A stretch of DNA of 64,000 bases. Source: Conexibacter sp. S30A1. GTDB taxonomy: Bacteria; Actinomycetota; Thermoleophilia; Solirubrobacterales; Solirubrobacteraceae. Positions 26,888 through 36,250 of this stretch are shown here, one piece after another. The stretch spans positions 1,860,001-1,924,000 of the forward strand of contig NZ_CP097127.1 of assembly GCF_023330665.1 (NCBI RefSeq), given 5' to 3'. Under the pieces are notes generated by a model that did not search any database, was not told the DNA's origin, and saw nothing but the letters and a program-made list of their open reading frames with translations. Each line of letters begins with the position of its first letter. Position 1 is the stretch's first letter. Position numbers and translations under genes: made by a program.

Positions 26888-27273
26888 AGTGACACCTCCA
26901 TCACGGTGGCGTCGCTGTCCACTGCAGCCGCCGGCCCGACCCCTCGTGCCTGCTCGACGACGTGCTCGTCGAAGAACTCGCCGACCGCGCGCGGCGGCCG
27001 GGCGCCGATGAAGCCGGTCAGCGGCTCACCGTCGCGGAAGGCCACGACCGTCGGGATGCTCTGGATGCCGTAGCGGGCCGCGATCTCGGGCTCGGCGTCG
27101 ACGTCGAGCTTGACCAGCTCCAGCAGCCCCTCGCGCTTGGCGGCCTCGCCCTCCAGGGCCGGTCCAAGCATCCGGCACGGCGCACACCAGGCGGCCCAGA
27201 AATCGACCACCACCGGCAGCTCGTGCGAGCGTTCGATCACCGCCCGCTGAAAGTCTTCTGTTTTCACGTCCAT
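26884..27273 (-). CDS. Thioredoxin-family protein (WCAPC)
   Basis: A 129-residue thioredoxin with active site WCAPC (Cys30, Cys33) inside VVVDFWAAWCAPCRMLGPAL, and the cis-Pro loop YGIQSIPTVVAFRDGEPL. It extends about 20 residues beyond the usual thioredoxin end. The frame is open 31 codons further upstream, but the ATG at 27273 begins a normal thioredoxin N-terminus (MDVKTEDFQRAV). WCAPC rather than WCGPC suggests a redox potential or partner different from the classical TrxA at 59.6-59.9 kb. Confidence 0.9.
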   Translation of the reverse strand: MDVKTEDFQRAVIERSHELPVVVDFWAAWCAPCRMLGPALEGEAAKREGLLELVKLDVDAEPEIAARYGIQSIPTVVAFRDGEPLTGFIGARPPRAVGEFFDEHVVEQARGVGPAAAVDSDATVMEVSL

Positions 27274-27489
27274 TTTCGTCTCGTTTCTGCTCGTTTCCCC
27301 GTTGCGGGTGTTGGCGTCACCCATCCACCAACGGCACTTCAGTACACCGTTACACAACTGTAGCATTGTGCATAGCAGATGAGACGTTCACCGGAACCCG
27401 GCGGGCCAACGACGGCTCGCAGCGGCCCAACGGCATGCCGCGGTCGGCCCAAGGGCGGGCCGAGGACGGGCTGACAGGCCGGCGCGCGG

Positions 27490-27777
27490 CTAGGCGGCGG
27501 CAGGGTGGGCCTGCGCCCACTTGGCGATCTCGCCGGACCCTGTCACGACCGTCTCGTCGTCGAGCACCAGGATCGGAACCGACTCCTGGCCACTCAGGCG
27601 CTTGATCTCGGCGCGGTCGCGCGAACGCGAGCCCCAGGTCCAGAACATCCCCCGATTGGTCTTCACACGCCGCGTCTCGTACTTATGGCCGGCGGCATCC
27701 AGCGCCTTGGCGGCCTTGGTGCACGGGTGCAGCGCGGAGGGGCCGGAGGTACCGGCGGGGCACACATAGAGGATCAC
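27490..27777 (-). CDS. Glutaredoxin/GST N-terminal-like small redox protein
   Basis: A 95-residue protein with a thioredoxin-like fold. It starts at GTG (27777) with VILYVCPAGTSG, continues through LDAAGHKYETRRVK, and has the cis-Pro segment QESVPILVLDDETVVTGSGE typical of the glutathione S-transferase N-terminal/glutaredoxin family. The usual CxxC is replaced by a single early cysteine (CPAG) plus Cys in LHPCTKA. It may therefore be monothiol or have lost redox function. It is separated from the thioredoxin gene by about 215 bp. Confidence 0.72.
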   Translation of the reverse strand: MILYVCPAGTSGPSALHPCTKAAKALDAAGHKYETRRVKTNRGMFWTWGSRSRDRAEIKRLSGQESVPILVLDDETVVTGSGEIAKWAQAHPAAA

Positions 27778-27817
27778 AGGCTCGATCCTACACCCACCGC
27801 AGCGCCCCGCAAACTCG

Positions 27818-30370
27818 CTATATCCCCACCGAGCGAAGCCAGTCGAGCGTCTCGCGCAGACCGGTCTGGTAGTCCACGCGCGGCTCCCAGCCGAGCAGCT
27901 CGCGCGCCCTGGCGGTGCTGAAGCTCTGGTCAATGCCCATCAACTGGACCGCCTGACGCGAGAGCAGCGCGCGCGTCTTGAGCCCCGTGGCGCGTCGCAG
28001 CCCACGGTACCCGTGCTCGAGTCCCACGGCCAGACCCGCAGCCACCGGGTAGGGGATGTTCAGGCGCGCCCGCGGCGCACCCAGCCCGGCGGCCAGATCA
28101 TCCACGAACTGTCGCCAGCTCACATCCACGCCGTCGGTGATGTTGAAGGCCTCGCCGGGCGCGCGCTCGTGGTGCAGCGCAAGCACCGTGGCGTCGGCCA
28201 GGTTGTCCACGTAGCAGAGCCCGACCAGCGCCCGCCCACCGCCCACGAGCAGCATCTGGCGCCCGCGGATCGCCCTGGCGACCTCCAGCACCGTCTCCTG
28301 ACAGCCGGGTCCGTAGACGGTGGCGGGCCGCAGGATGACGGCTTCCATGCCGGCCGTTGCGGCGCTGCGCACCTGCCCCTCGGCGGCGCGTTTGGTGTGC
28401 GCATACCAGTTGGCAAAGCGCACCGGGCCGTGGCTCTCGGTCACCTCGGGGATGCCCGGATGTCCGTAGATGTCGGTCGAGGAGATGTGCACGAAACGCT
28501 GGACCGCGGCCTGTGCGCTCGCAGCCAGCAGGCTGCTCGTGCCCGCCACGTTGACGGCCTCGATCTCGTGCGGCAGCGCCCAGTCGGAGACCATCGCGCC
28601 GCAGTGGATCACGTAGCGGCAGCCCTCGACCGCACGCGGCAGCGAGCCGGGGTCGGTGAGATCGCCGTGCACCAGCTCGACACCGAGACCGGCCAGCTTG
28701 GTGATGTCGCTGGTCGGCCGCACCAGGCAACGGACCTGGTAGCCGTCGCGCACCAGGCGGGCGGCGAGGTGCCCGCCGATGAAGCCACTCGCGCCCGTGA
28801 GCAGGCAGACGTTGTCCGCGTCGGGATCGATCGGGCGCCCGCCGTTCACGGCCGTCCCCGGTTGCCGGCCGGCCTGCGCGGCGCCGTTCACGGCTGGGCC
28901 CGGCTGCGGGCCAGCGGGCCCGCTGCCGGAGGAATCACGCCGGCGCAGCGTGGTGAGCGCGATGTCGCGCACCACCGCCCAGTTCTTGCCCGCACACTGC
29001 TCGCAGTCGCTGAGCACGCTGTCCAGCGCGGTCAGGAAGTCGTCGGCCTCACTGTCTGCGAGCGTCAGCGGCGGTAGCAGCTTGATCACGTCGTTCTTGC
29101 CCGCGGCCATCGTGATCACGCCGTGCTGCTGGTGCAGCGGAATCACGACCAGCTGCGGGAAGAGGCCCTCACTGGCCATCCGCATCAGCCGCACCGCCAG
29201 CTGGCCCGGGCGCGAGCGCGGGGCCTTCAGCTCGATGCCGACGATCAGCCCGAGCCCGCGCACGTCGCCGATCAGCTCGTGGCGGCGCTGTAGCTCGCCC
29301 AGCCCGTCCATCAGGCGCTGGCCGAGCTGGGCCGAGCGCGCCACCAGACCGTCGCGCTCGATCACCCGCAGCGACGCCAGCCCGGCCGCCATCGCCAGGC
29401 GGTTGCGCCCGTAGGTCGACTGGTGCACGTAGCTGCGCTCGAGCGTGCCCACGGCGCGCTGGAAGATCTCGCGCCGGGTGACCATCGCCGCCACCGGCAT
29501 GTAGCCACCGCTCAGCGCCTTGCCGATCGTGACGATGTCCGGCTCGAGCCCCCAGTGGTCGCTCGCGAACCAGCGGCCGGTGCGGCCGAGGCCGGTCTGG
29601 ATCTCATCGACGACGAACAGCGTGCCGTAGCGGCGGCAGAGCTCCTGGGCGGCGCGCAAATAGCCGTCGGGCGGCAGCCGCACGACCTGACCCTGGACGG
29701 GCTCGACGATGAACGCCGCGACGTCGCGGCGGCGCAGCTCGGACTCGAGGCGGTCAAGGTCGCCGTAGGGCACCAGGCCGCAGCCGGGCAGAAGCGGCTC
29801 GAAGCCCTCCTTGAAGAACTCGTCGCCGACAATCGACAGCGGCCCCAGGGTGACGCCGTGGTAGCCGCGCTCGCAGGCGATCAGCCGCGGGCGCCCGGTG
29901 GCGGCGCGGGCGAACTTCATCGCGCTGTCAACCGCCTCGGCGCCGGCGTTGGTGAAATAGGTGGCGTCAAGGCCGGCGGGCAGCTTGGCGGAGAGTTCCT
30001 GGGCGAGCATCCCGGCCAGCACGCTGTAGTGGATCTGCACGCCGTCCAAAAGGTCGGCGTCGAGGATCGCGTGCAGCACCGCCTTGACGTCCGGGTTTGA
30101 GTGCCCGAGGCTCGAGAAGCCCTCGCCGCCGTGCATGTCCAGGTGCACCCGGCCGGCCTTGTCGTAGATGTATGAGCCGCTTGCGGTCACGTAGTCGCGG
30201 TCAAAGCCGATCGTGCGCAGCACGTCGACCAACGAAGGGTCCAGGTGACGGGCCGCCAGCGCGAGCGCCTCGCCGCCGCGCACCTGAGCTTCGGCGAGGA
30301 TGCCGAGCGGATCGGCGCAGGCCTCGCCGGTCAGAGGGCCGGCGGCTGCGTCGGTGCGCAGCTCACTCAT
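27818..30370 (-). CDS. Fusion of class III PLP aminotransferase and NAD-dependent epimerase/dehydrogenase
   Basis: An 850-residue two-enzyme fusion. Residues 1-455 are a class III aminotransferase of the acetylornithine/ornithine type: FTNAGAEAVDSAMKFAR (PLP phosphate site), the Asp255 ring contact in FVVDEIQTGLGRTG and Schiff-base Lys284 in TIGKALSGGYMP. A flexible linker (about 478-518) contains two copies of a motif like QPGxAVNG. Residues 520-850 are an extended SDR: LTGASGFIGGHLAARL binds NAD(P), and the catalytic Tyr/Lys lie in NWYAHTKRAAEG; similarity is to 3-beta-HSD/OleD-type ketone reductases. The two activities probably act in sequence on one metabolite, which is unknown. The start is ATG at 30370, overlapping moaC by 8 bp. 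Confidence 0.85.
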   Translation of the reverse strand: MSELRTDAAAGPLTGEACADPLGILAEAQVRGGEALALAARHLDPSLVDVLRTIGFDRDYVTASGSYIYDKAGRVHLDMHGGEGFSSLGHSNPDVKAVLHAILDADLLDGVQIHYSVLAGMLAQELSAKLPAGLDATYFTNAGAEAVDSAMKFARAATGRPRLIACERGYHGVTLGPLSIVGDEFFKEGFEPLLPGCGLVPYGDLDRLESELRRRDVAAFIVEPVQGQVVRLPPDGYLRAAQELCRRYGTLFVVDEIQTGLGRTGRWFASDHWGLEPDIVTIGKALSGGYMPVAAMVTRREIFQRAVGTLERSYVHQSTYGRNRLAMAAGLASLRVIERDGLVARSAQLGQRLMDGLGELQRRHELIGDVRGLGLIVGIELKAPRSRPGQLAVRLMRMASEGLFPQLVVIPLHQQHGVITMAAGKNDVIKLLPPLTLADSEADDFLTALDSVLSDCEQCAGKNWAVVRDIALTTLRRRDSSGSGPAGPQPGPAVNGAAQAGRQPGTAVNGGRPIDPDADNVCLLTGASGFIGGHLAARLVRDGYQVRCLVRPTSDITKLAGLGVELVHGDLTDPGSLPRAVEGCRYVIHCGAMVSDWALPHEIEAVNVAGTSSLLAASAQAAVQRFVHISSTDIYGHPGIPEVTESHGPVRFANWYAHTKRAAEGQVRSAATAGMEAVILRPATVYGPGCQETVLEVARAIRGRQMLLVGGGRALVGLCYVDNLADATVLALHHERAPGEAFNITDGVDVSWRQFVDDLAAGLGAPRARLNIPYPVAAGLAVGLEHGYRGLRRATGLKTRALLSRQAVQLMGIDQSFSTARARELLGWEPRVDYQTGLRETLDWLRSVGI

Positions 30371-30848
30371 CGCGCACCCAGTGCCCCGAGCGCCCGCCTG
30401 ACTTTTCCACAAGCTCCACGCGCTCGATCATCGCCCCCCGCTCCACGCCCTTAACCATGTCATAGACGGTCAGCGCCGCCACCGACGCGGCGGTCAGCGC
30501 CTCCATCTCGACCCCCGTCTGAGCGGTCGTGCGGGCCTCGGCGGTCAGCTCGATCACGCCGGCGTCGGCGTCGATGCGGGCGCTGACGCCGACGAAGGCG
30601 AGCGGCAGCTGATGGCAGAGCGGGATCAGCTCGTGCGTGCGCTTGGCGGCCTGGATGCCCGCGACCCGCGCCACGCCGATCACGTCGCCCTTGGGGGCGT
30701 CGCCGGCCACCACCAGCCGGGCGGTCTGCGCCGAGACGCGCACCAGCGCGCGCGCCACGGCCCGGCGGGCGGTCACGTCCTTGTCGGAGACATCGACCAT
30801 CGTTGCGCGCCCGTCGGCGCCCAGATGCGTTAGTGGCGGTTCGCTCAA
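30363..30848 (-). CDS. moaC: Cyclic pyranopterin monophosphate synthase
   Basis: A 161-residue enzyme of early molybdenum-cofactor synthesis that turns the MoaA product into cPMP. Family motifs include [45 protein letters not shown] and [20 protein letters not shown]. It overlaps the precorrin-2 dehydrogenase upstream by four bases and the fusion enzyme downstream by eight. moaA is not visible in the window. Confidence 0.96.
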   Translation of the reverse strand: MSEPPLTHLGADGRATMVDVSDKDVTARRAVARALVRVSAQTARLVVAGDAPKGDVIGVARVAGIQAAKRTHELIPLCHQLPLAFVGVSARIDADAGVIELTAEARTTAQTGVEMEALTAASVAALTVYDMVKGVERGAMIERVELVEKSGGRSGHWVRDE

Positions 30849-31582
30849 GCGGGTTGGGCGGAGGCCTGGGCCGCGGCGATCAGATCCTGCACGGCCTGGA
30901 CCTCACCGGCCCGCAAAAGCGCGATCGGGTCCGGCTCGCCGTTGACGATCTCCTCGAAGAACAGCTTGCGGTCCTGGTAGGTGGGCAGCGTCGCCTTCGC
31001 CCAGCCACGCGCGTCGTTGAGCAGGATCGCGAGCGTGGCGTACGGCTCGCCGAAGAGCTCTGCGATCTCGCGCTTCATGCGCTTGGCCAGCGCGGGCGAT
31101 GCGCCCGCGGTGGAGATCGCGACCGCCAGCGGCCCGGTCCGCACGATCGCGGGCAGGATGAAGTTGCAAAGCGGTGGCACGTCGACGACGTTGACGAGCA
31201 TCGCGCGCGCCTCCGCGTCGTTGAAGACGTCGATGTTGACGTCGGTGTCGTCGGTGGCGGCGATCGCGATGAGACAGCCGTCAAGGTCGGAGGGCTCATA
31301 GGCGCGCTCGTGCCAGGTGATCGAGCCCTCGGCGGCGAGCTGCTCGAGCGCGTCGTTGGCACGGGGCGCGACCAGCGTGACATCGGCGTCACAGGCCAGG
31401 AGCCCCTCCACCTTCTCGAGCCCGACCTCGCCGCCACCGACCACCAGCGCCCGGCGCCCCTTGAGGCGCAGGCAGGCGATGTAGAAGGGGGTCTCGAGCA
31501 TGTCGCGCACGCACGACTGGTCGCAGATCCCCCGGCGCAGCTGGCAGACGCACTCTTTGCCTCTGTAGGCCTGGGCGGGCAT
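30845..31582 (-). CDS. Precorrin-2 dehydrogenase / sirohydrochlorin ferrochelatase-type protein
   Basis: A protein of 245 residues from ATG at 31582, or 218 from ATG at 31501. The core resembles the N-terminal part of CysG/Met8p: [18 protein letters not shown] binds NAD and [19 protein letters not shown] holds the catalytic Asp region. [16 protein letters not shown] follows. It should oxidise precorrin-2 from CobA-HemD towards sirohaem. The longer start adds a cysteine-rich lead, [14 protein letters not shown], not found in ordinary family members; the shorter start begins canonically ([17 protein letters not shown]). It ends with a 4-bp overlap onto moaC and starts 11 bp after the end of rarA. 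Confidence 0.86.
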   Translation of the reverse strand: MPAQAYRGKECVCQLRRGICDQSCVRDMLETPFYIACLRLKGRRALVVGGGEVGLEKVEGLLACDADVTLVAPRANDALEQLAAEGSITWHERAYEPSDLDGCLIAIAATDDTDVNIDVFNDAEARAMLVNVVDVPPLCNFILPAIVRTGPLAVAISTAGASPALAKRMKREIAELFGEPYATLAILLNDARGWAKATLPTYQDRKLFFEEIVNGEPDPIALLRAGEVQAVQDLIAAAQASAQPA

Positions 31583-31593
31583 GACTGCCAACG

Positions 31594-32910
31594 TTAGCGC
31601 CCCCGTCCACGCCTGATCGCTTCGAGGCGGTCCCGCCGGACCGCCTCGGCATCGTCTGGCTGGTAGAAGGACGCGCCGGCCACGGCGGGTGGGAGGAGCT
31701 CCTGGGGTGAGAGGTGGCCGGGGTGCTCGTGCGGGTAGTCGTAGTTGCCCTCGGCGCGGGTCGATGAGCGCAGGTAGCCGGGCGGCGGCTGGGCGCCGTT
31801 TTCGCGCACGTGGGCGCGCGCGGCGCGCACCGCGCGCTTGGCGGCGTCTGACTTGGGCGCAAGCGACAGGTAGATCGCACACTGCGCCAGAGCGAACTCC
31901 GCCTCCGGCAGGCCGACGTGCTCGACGGCCGCGGCGGTGGCGGTCGCCACGGTGAGCGCCTGCGGGTCGGCGTTGCCGATGTCCTCGGAGGCGAGGATGA
32001 CCATCCGCCGGACGATGAAGCGCGGGTCCTCGCCGGCCTCGAGCATCACCGCCAGGTAGTACAGCGAGGCGTCCGGGTCAGAGCCGCGCGTCGCCTTGAT
32101 CCAGGCGGAGATCGTGTCGTAGTGGTTGTCACCGGCGCGGTCATATCCGATCAGGCGGCCCTGCAGCGCGTCTGCGATCCGCTCCACGGTCAGGCGCTCA
32201 TCCGCGCCGGTGGCACGGGCCGCGAGCTCCAGGCCGCCGAGCGCCGCGCGCGCATCACCGCCGGTCCACTGCGCCGCGTAGGCGAGCGCGTCATCGTCGA
32301 TCCGGGCGGGGTCGCCGACCTCCCCGCGCTCGGTCGCGCGGCGCAGCAGCGTGAGCACATCGGCTGCCGTGAGCGCCTCCAGCTCGTAGACCCGCGCCCG
32401 CGAGAGCAGCGCCGAGTTGACCTCAAAGTAGGGGTTCTCGGTGGTCGCGCCGATCAGTGTCACGAGGCCCTCCTCGACGGCCGGCAAAAGCGCGTCCTGC
32501 TGGGCCTTGTTGAAGCGGTGGATCTCGTCGAGGAAGAACACGGTCGCACGCCCGAGCGCGCGGCGCTGGCGGGCGCGCTCGATCACGGCGCGCACCTCCG
32601 CGCGCCCCGCCTGCACGGCGCTCTCCTCCTCGAAGGCGGCGCCGGACGCATGGGCGATGATGCGCGCGAGCGTCGTCTTGCCCGAGCCCGGAGGCCCGTG
32701 CAGGATCATCGAATGCGGCCTCCCCGACTCGATCGCCAGCCGCAGCGCCGAGCGCTCACCCAGCAGCCGGCGCTGGCCAACGAACTCCGCAAGCGTGGCG
32801 GGCCGCATGCGGGCGGCAAGCGGCGCGCCCGCGGCCGGCTTTGGCGGTGCGGCGTCGGCCTGCCCGTCCTGCGGCTGCGCGGATCCCGCGTCGTCAAAGA
32901 GGCTCTCCAT
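31594..32910 (-). CDS. rarA: Replication-associated recombination protein A (MgsA/WRNIP1 family AAA ATPase)
   Basis: A 438-residue AAA+ clamp-loader-like ATPase that acts at stalled replication forks. Walker A is [16 protein letters not shown], Walker [20 protein letters not shown] and sensor 1 [14 protein letters not shown], followed by the arginine-finger region [15 protein letters not shown]. The C-terminal tetramerisation part includes [22 protein letters not shown] chose the ATG at 32910 (MESLFDDAG); the open frame further upstream covers the divergent promoter region. It is divergent from the secreted glycosidase gene. Confidence 0.94.
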   Translation of the reverse strand: MESLFDDAGSAQPQDGQADAAPPKPAAGAPLAARMRPATLAEFVGQRRLLGERSALRLAIESGRPHSMILHGPPGSGKTTLARIIAHASGAAFEEESAVQAGRAEVRAVIERARQRRALGRATVFFLDEIHRFNKAQQDALLPAVEEGLVTLIGATTENPYFEVNSALLSRARVYELEALTAADVLTLLRRATERGEVGDPARIDDDALAYAAQWTGGDARAALGGLELAARATGADERLTVERIADALQGRLIGYDRAGDNHYDTISAWIKATRGSDPDASLYYLAVMLEAGEDPRFIVRRMVILASEDIGNADPQALTVATATAAAVEHVGLPEAEFALAQCAIYLSLAPKSDAAKRAVRAARAHVRENGAQPPPGYLRSSTRAEGNYDYPHEHPGHLSPQELLPPAVAGASFYQPDDAEAVRRDRLEAIRRGRGR

Positions 32911-33000
32911 CGTCGTAGTATCGCGGTGCCGGATCGGCGGGTGCTTCGGGCAGCGGGCGCTCTTAGAAAAATTTGCGATCGGGCGGCGATACTGCACGCG

Positions 33001-34089
33001 TTGGGAGCCCATCGTCGATCCTCATGGCTGCTCGTCACGGCACTGGTCTGCGTGGCCGTGGGCGTGGTCGTGGTGGCCGCACAGGGCGCGCGCACGGCGC
33101 CTGGAGCGCACACGGCACCGGCTGCGACACCACGGCGCGCCGGCACCAGGGCACGCTCCACGGCTGTCGCGGTGAGCGCGGCTCGCCGCGTCGCACACCG
33201 GCCAAGCCGCCCCCGACCGCTGGCCAAACCGGCGCCGCTGCGCCCCTTCCAGCGGCCGCTCATCCCCAGGGAGGGCGTCTGGCACGCGGCCGGGCGACGC
33301 GTGCGCGGGATCCCGGCGGTTTATGAGACCACGCTCGTGCCGCCCGGTGGATCAGCGCCCGCGGGCATCGCCTGGATGGACACACGCCTGCTCTCCGCGC
33401 GCCTGTACTCCGGTTCGGGCAGCCCCGGCGGTGGCCCCTACAAGTACACAGCCCCCATCCTGCCGGCTGCGGCCAGAACGCTGGTCGCGGCGTTCAACGG
33501 CGGCTTCTACATGAGCGCCGCACAGGGCGGCTATTACACGGAGGGCAAGCTGATCGACCCGGTGCGCAAAGGCGCCGCCTCGCTGGTGATCTACCGCGGC
33601 GGCTCGGTGAACATCGGCGCCTGGGGCAGCGACGTGTCGATGACCAAGAACGTGGTCGCGGTGCGCCAGAACCTGGTGCCGTTGGTTGCGGGCGGCCGCC
33701 CGACACCGCTTGCCTACACCTCCGACTGGCTTTTGTGGGGCGCCACCTGCGGGGCGACCAACTGCGCTTCGACGACCCCTGGGATCGAGCACCAGTGGCG
33801 CTCCGGCGCGGGCGTGACCGCGGACGGCGCGCTGGTCTACGTGCAGGGCCCCGGCCTTGACCCGTTGCAGGTGGCCCAGCTGCTCGTGCGGGCCGGGGTG
33901 GTCCGCGGCATGCAGCTTGACATCAACCCCTACTGGCCGGTGCTTGTCACCTACCGCCCGAAGACACCCTTCGGCGAGGCAACCCCGGCCAACGGCTCCA
34001 AGCTGCTTGCGGGCAGCATCCAGGGCCCGGCGACGTTCTTCACGCCCTCCTGGGCGCGCGACTTCATCACGATGTCGGTGCGCCGCTGA
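33001..34089 (+). CDS. Secreted phosphodiester glycosidase (NAGPA domain) protein
   Basis: A protein of about 362 residues. An N-terminal hydrophobic segment (LLVTALVCVAVGVVVVAA) serves as signal or anchor. A Pro/Ala/Arg-rich spacer follows, then the NAGPA-type domain: LVAAFNGGFYM, a KGAASLVIYRGG segment, and near the end VVRGMQLDINPYWP. The family cleaves or binds GlcNAc-1-phosphodiester-type linkages, often in exopolysaccharide or wall teichoic polymers; here that is inference. The start is uncertain: TTG at 33001 or GTG at 32941 are both in frame. An AT-rich stretch at 32962-32976 looks like promoter, which favours the later start. Confidence 0.75.
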   Translation: MGAHRRSSWLLVTALVCVAVGVVVVAAQGARTAPGAHTAPAATPRRAGTRARSTAVAVSAARRVAHRPSRPRPLAKPAPLRPFQRPLIPREGVWHAAGRRVRGIPAVYETTLVPPGGSAPAGIAWMDTRLLSARLYSGSGSPGGGPYKYTAPILPAAARTLVAAFNGGFYMSAAQGGYYTEGKLIDPVRKGAASLVIYRGGSVNIGAWGSDVSMTKNVVAVRQNLVPLVAGGRPTPLAYTSDWLLWGATCGATNCASTTPGIEHQWRSGAGVTADGALVYVQGPGLDPLQVAQLLVRAGVVRGMQLDINPYWPVLVTYRPKTPFGEATPANGSKLLAGSIQGPATFFTPSWARDFITMSVRR

Positions 34090-34171
34090 TCGCTGCGCCA
34101 GCGAAGCGCTGAGCGCCCGTCTGGCGGTGTCCGGCGGTGACCAGCAAGCTTGTCGAGCACAATACGCATAG

Positions 34172-35125
34172 ATGCCCGACCGGCCGATCATCCGCACCGA
34201 GCAGCTGACCAAGATCTATGCGGGCACGGACTTCAGAGCGGTGGATGACCTCAACCTGAGCGTCGAGCACGGCGAGATCTTCGGCCTGCTCGGCCCCAAC
34301 GGTGCGGGCAAGACAACGACCGCCGGGATGCTCACCACGCGGGTCATCCCAACCTCGGGCCGGGCGTTCATCGGCGATGTGGACGTGGTCGCGCACCCCG
34401 CCCTGGCCAAGCAGATGATCGGCGTGGTCTCCCAGCAGAACACGCTTGACCGGCAGCTGACCGTATGGGAGAACCTCTACTTCCACGGCCGCCTGTTCGG
34501 GATCGGCGCGGCGGAGTCGCGGCGGTTATCAGACCAGCTGCTCGAGCAGTTTCAGCTGAGCAAGTGGGCCGCGGCGTCGGTTTACGCGCTCTCGGGCGGG
34601 ATGGCGCAGCGGCTGATGGCCGCGCGCGCGATCTTCCACCGCCCGGCGGTGCTGTTCATGGACGAGCCGACCGCCGGTCTTGACCCGCAGTCGCGCCTTG
34701 CGCTCTGGGAGATCCTCGGCGATCTGCACCGCGCCGGCCAGACGATCGTGCTCACCACCCACTACATGGAAGAGGCCGAGCGCCTCTGCACGCGCGTGGC
34801 GATCATCGACCACGGCAGGGTGCTGGCGCTCGACACACCCGACGCGCTCAAGCAGTCGGTGGAGGCCGATACGGTCATCACCGTCAAGGCCTCAGGCGAT
34901 GGCTCAGCGCTCGCGGCGGCGCTCGAGGCGGGCGTGCCCGGCGTCACGCGCACGCGCGTGACCGACGGCGGCGCCGAGCTCTACGTCAAGGGCGTGGAGC
35001 GGTTGATCCCGCAGGTCGTGGCCGCCACCGAGGCGGGCGGCTTCGCGCTCGCGGACCTGACCGTATCTGAGCCAACACTTGAGGACGTCTTCATCACCCT
35101 GACTGGAAAGGAGCTGCGCGAATGA
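34172..35125 (+). CDS. ABC exporter ATPase, DrrA/CcmA-like drug-resistance type
   Basis: A 317-residue ATPase. Walker A is LLGPNGAGKTTTAGML, the Q-loop VVSQQNTLDRQLTVWENL, the signature ALSGGMAQRLMAARAI, Walker B VLFMDEPTAGLD and the switch TTHYMEEAERLC. The C-terminal extension of about 100 residues (ending EPTLEDVFITLTGKELRE) is typical of daunorubicin-type exporters. It overlaps its permease gene by four bases. The exported compound is unknown. Confidence 0.93.
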   Translation: MPDRPIIRTEQLTKIYAGTDFRAVDDLNLSVEHGEIFGLLGPNGAGKTTTAGMLTTRVIPTSGRAFIGDVDVVAHPALAKQMIGVVSQQNTLDRQLTVWENLYFHGRLFGIGAAESRRLSDQLLEQFQLSKWAAASVYALSGGMAQRLMAARAIFHRPAVLFMDEPTAGLDPQSRLALWEILGDLHRAGQTIVLTTHYMEEAERLCTRVAIIDHGRVLALDTPDALKQSVEADTVITVKASGDGSALAAALEAGVPGVTRTRVTDGGAELYVKGVERLIPQVVAATEAGGFALADLTVSEPTLEDVFITLTGKELRE

Positions 35126-36006
35126 GCACCGCCGTCGAGCCACCGCCCGCCGCCGAGACGATCGCTCAGCGCCCCACGCGCTCGGTCTTTGACGCCAGCC
35201 GCACCGCCCTGGGCGCGCTGATCCTGCGCGACCTCACCGTGTTGCGCAAGAGCCTTGGCGAGTTTGCGCTGCGCACCGTGATCCAGCCCTTCCTGCTCGT
35301 GTTCGTGTTCCTCTACGTCTTTCCGCACATCGGCCAGGGCGTCGGCGGCGGCCACGGCCGGGCGTCCGAGTCGGGCTTTGCGACCGTGCTCGTGCCCGGG
35401 GTGGTCGGGATCTCGATCATGTTCCAGGGGATCCAGGCCGTCGCGCTGCAGCTGGCGACGGAGTTCGGCTACACGCGGGAGATCGAGGACCGCGTCCAGG
35501 CACCCTGCCCGGTCTGGCTGGTCGCGGCCGCCAAGGTGCTCTCCGGCGCCGTCCAGGGTGTGCTGGCCGCGGTGATCGTCTTTCCGATCGCGGCCGTTGT
35601 GCACGCCAGCGGCGTGAGCGCCCATCTGCACGTCAACTGGCTGGTGGTGCTGACCCTGATTCCGATCGCCTGCGTCTCGATGACCTCGCTGGGGTTGCTG
35701 CTCGGCACCACCTTTGAGCCGCGCAACATCGGCCTGATGTTCGGCTTCGTGATCCTGCCGATCACCTTCCTCGGCGGCACCTACTACCAGTGGACGCGCC
35801 TCTCGCCGGTCCGGATCGGCGGCTTTGAGTGGCTCAAGGTGCTGGTATTGATCAACCCGCTGATCTACATCAACGAGGGGCTGCGCGCAGGCCTCACGCA
35901 GGCGTCGCACATGCCCCTCTACGCGGTCTACCCGGTGCTGATCGGCTTCGGCGTGCTCTTCTGGACGCTCGGGCTGCGCAACTTCAAGCGCCGCGTGCTG
36001 GCCTAG
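35122..36006 (+). CDS. ABC-2 type permease
   Basis: A 294-residue membrane subunit with six hydrophobic helices and the ABC-2 signature region FVILPITFLGGTYYQWTRLSP before the last helices. A cytoplasmic lead of about 45 residues precedes helix 1. It partners the ATPase directly upstream (ATGA overlap). The gene ends in a repeat-rich convergent spacer. Confidence 0.92.
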   Translation: MSTAVEPPPAAETIAQRPTRSVFDASRTALGALILRDLTVLRKSLGEFALRTVIQPFLLVFVFLYVFPHIGQGVGGGHGRASESGFATVLVPGVVGISIMFQGIQAVALQLATEFGYTREIEDRVQAPCPVWLVAAAKVLSGAVQGVLAAVIVFPIAAVVHASGVSAHLHVNWLVVLTLIPIACVSMTSLGLLLGTTFEPRNIGLMFGFVILPITFLGGTYYQWTRLSPVRIGGFEWLKVLVLINPLIYINEGLRAGLTQASHMPLYAVYPVLIGFGVLFWTLGLRNFKRRVLA

Positions 36007-36046
36007 CGGGCGGCCGCCGCGGACCGCGCGCCGCGGACCGCCTCTT

Positions 36047-36143
36047 GCCCCCAAACTGGGGCCGCGGGCCGAGTTTTGTGCATTTCGGGCGATGGGAGCG
36101 CGCGGAATGCACAAAAGTCCTGTTGGGGACGAGCTTTGGGGGC
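36047..36143. repeat. 97-bp nested interrupted inverted repeat
   Basis: Outer arms GCCCCCAAA (36047-36055) and TTTGGGGGC (36135-36143) and inner arms TTTTGTGCATT (36074-36084) and AATGCACAAAA (36106-36116) are perfect and nested. It sits between convergent genes, 40 bp after the ABC permease stop. It could be a bidirectional terminator or a small dispersed palindromic element. The T-rich inner arm is unusual in this GC-rich DNA. Confidence 0.7.
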
Positions 36144-36160
36144 TAGGAGCTGTTGCCGAG

Positions 36161-36250
36161 CGGCGCCAGCGGGCACGGCACCGGCGGGCACGGCGCCAGC
36201 GAGCACGGCGCCAGCGGGCACGGCGCCAGCGGGCACGGCGCCGGCGAGCA
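36161..36250. repeat. Six tandem copies of a 15-bp repeat
   Basis: Units of CGGCGCCAGCGGGCA (15 bp) begin at 36161, 36176, 36191, 36206, 36221 and 36236 with one to three substitutions each, then decay. Any frame through it gives a five-residue Ala/Gly/Pro repeat, but there is no credible gene. A shorter pair of GCCGCGGACCGC units lies at 36016-36027 and 36030-36041. Confidence 0.85.

Noticed and set aside
31918-33000. Upstream extension of the phosphodiester glycosidase frame
   Set aside because: It is antisense to rarA; the signal segment and domain begin only after about 33001.
34981-36114. 377-codon minus-strand frame across the ABC permease
   Set aside because: Shadow of a permease with clear membrane helices; His/Asp/Arg-rich nonsense composition.
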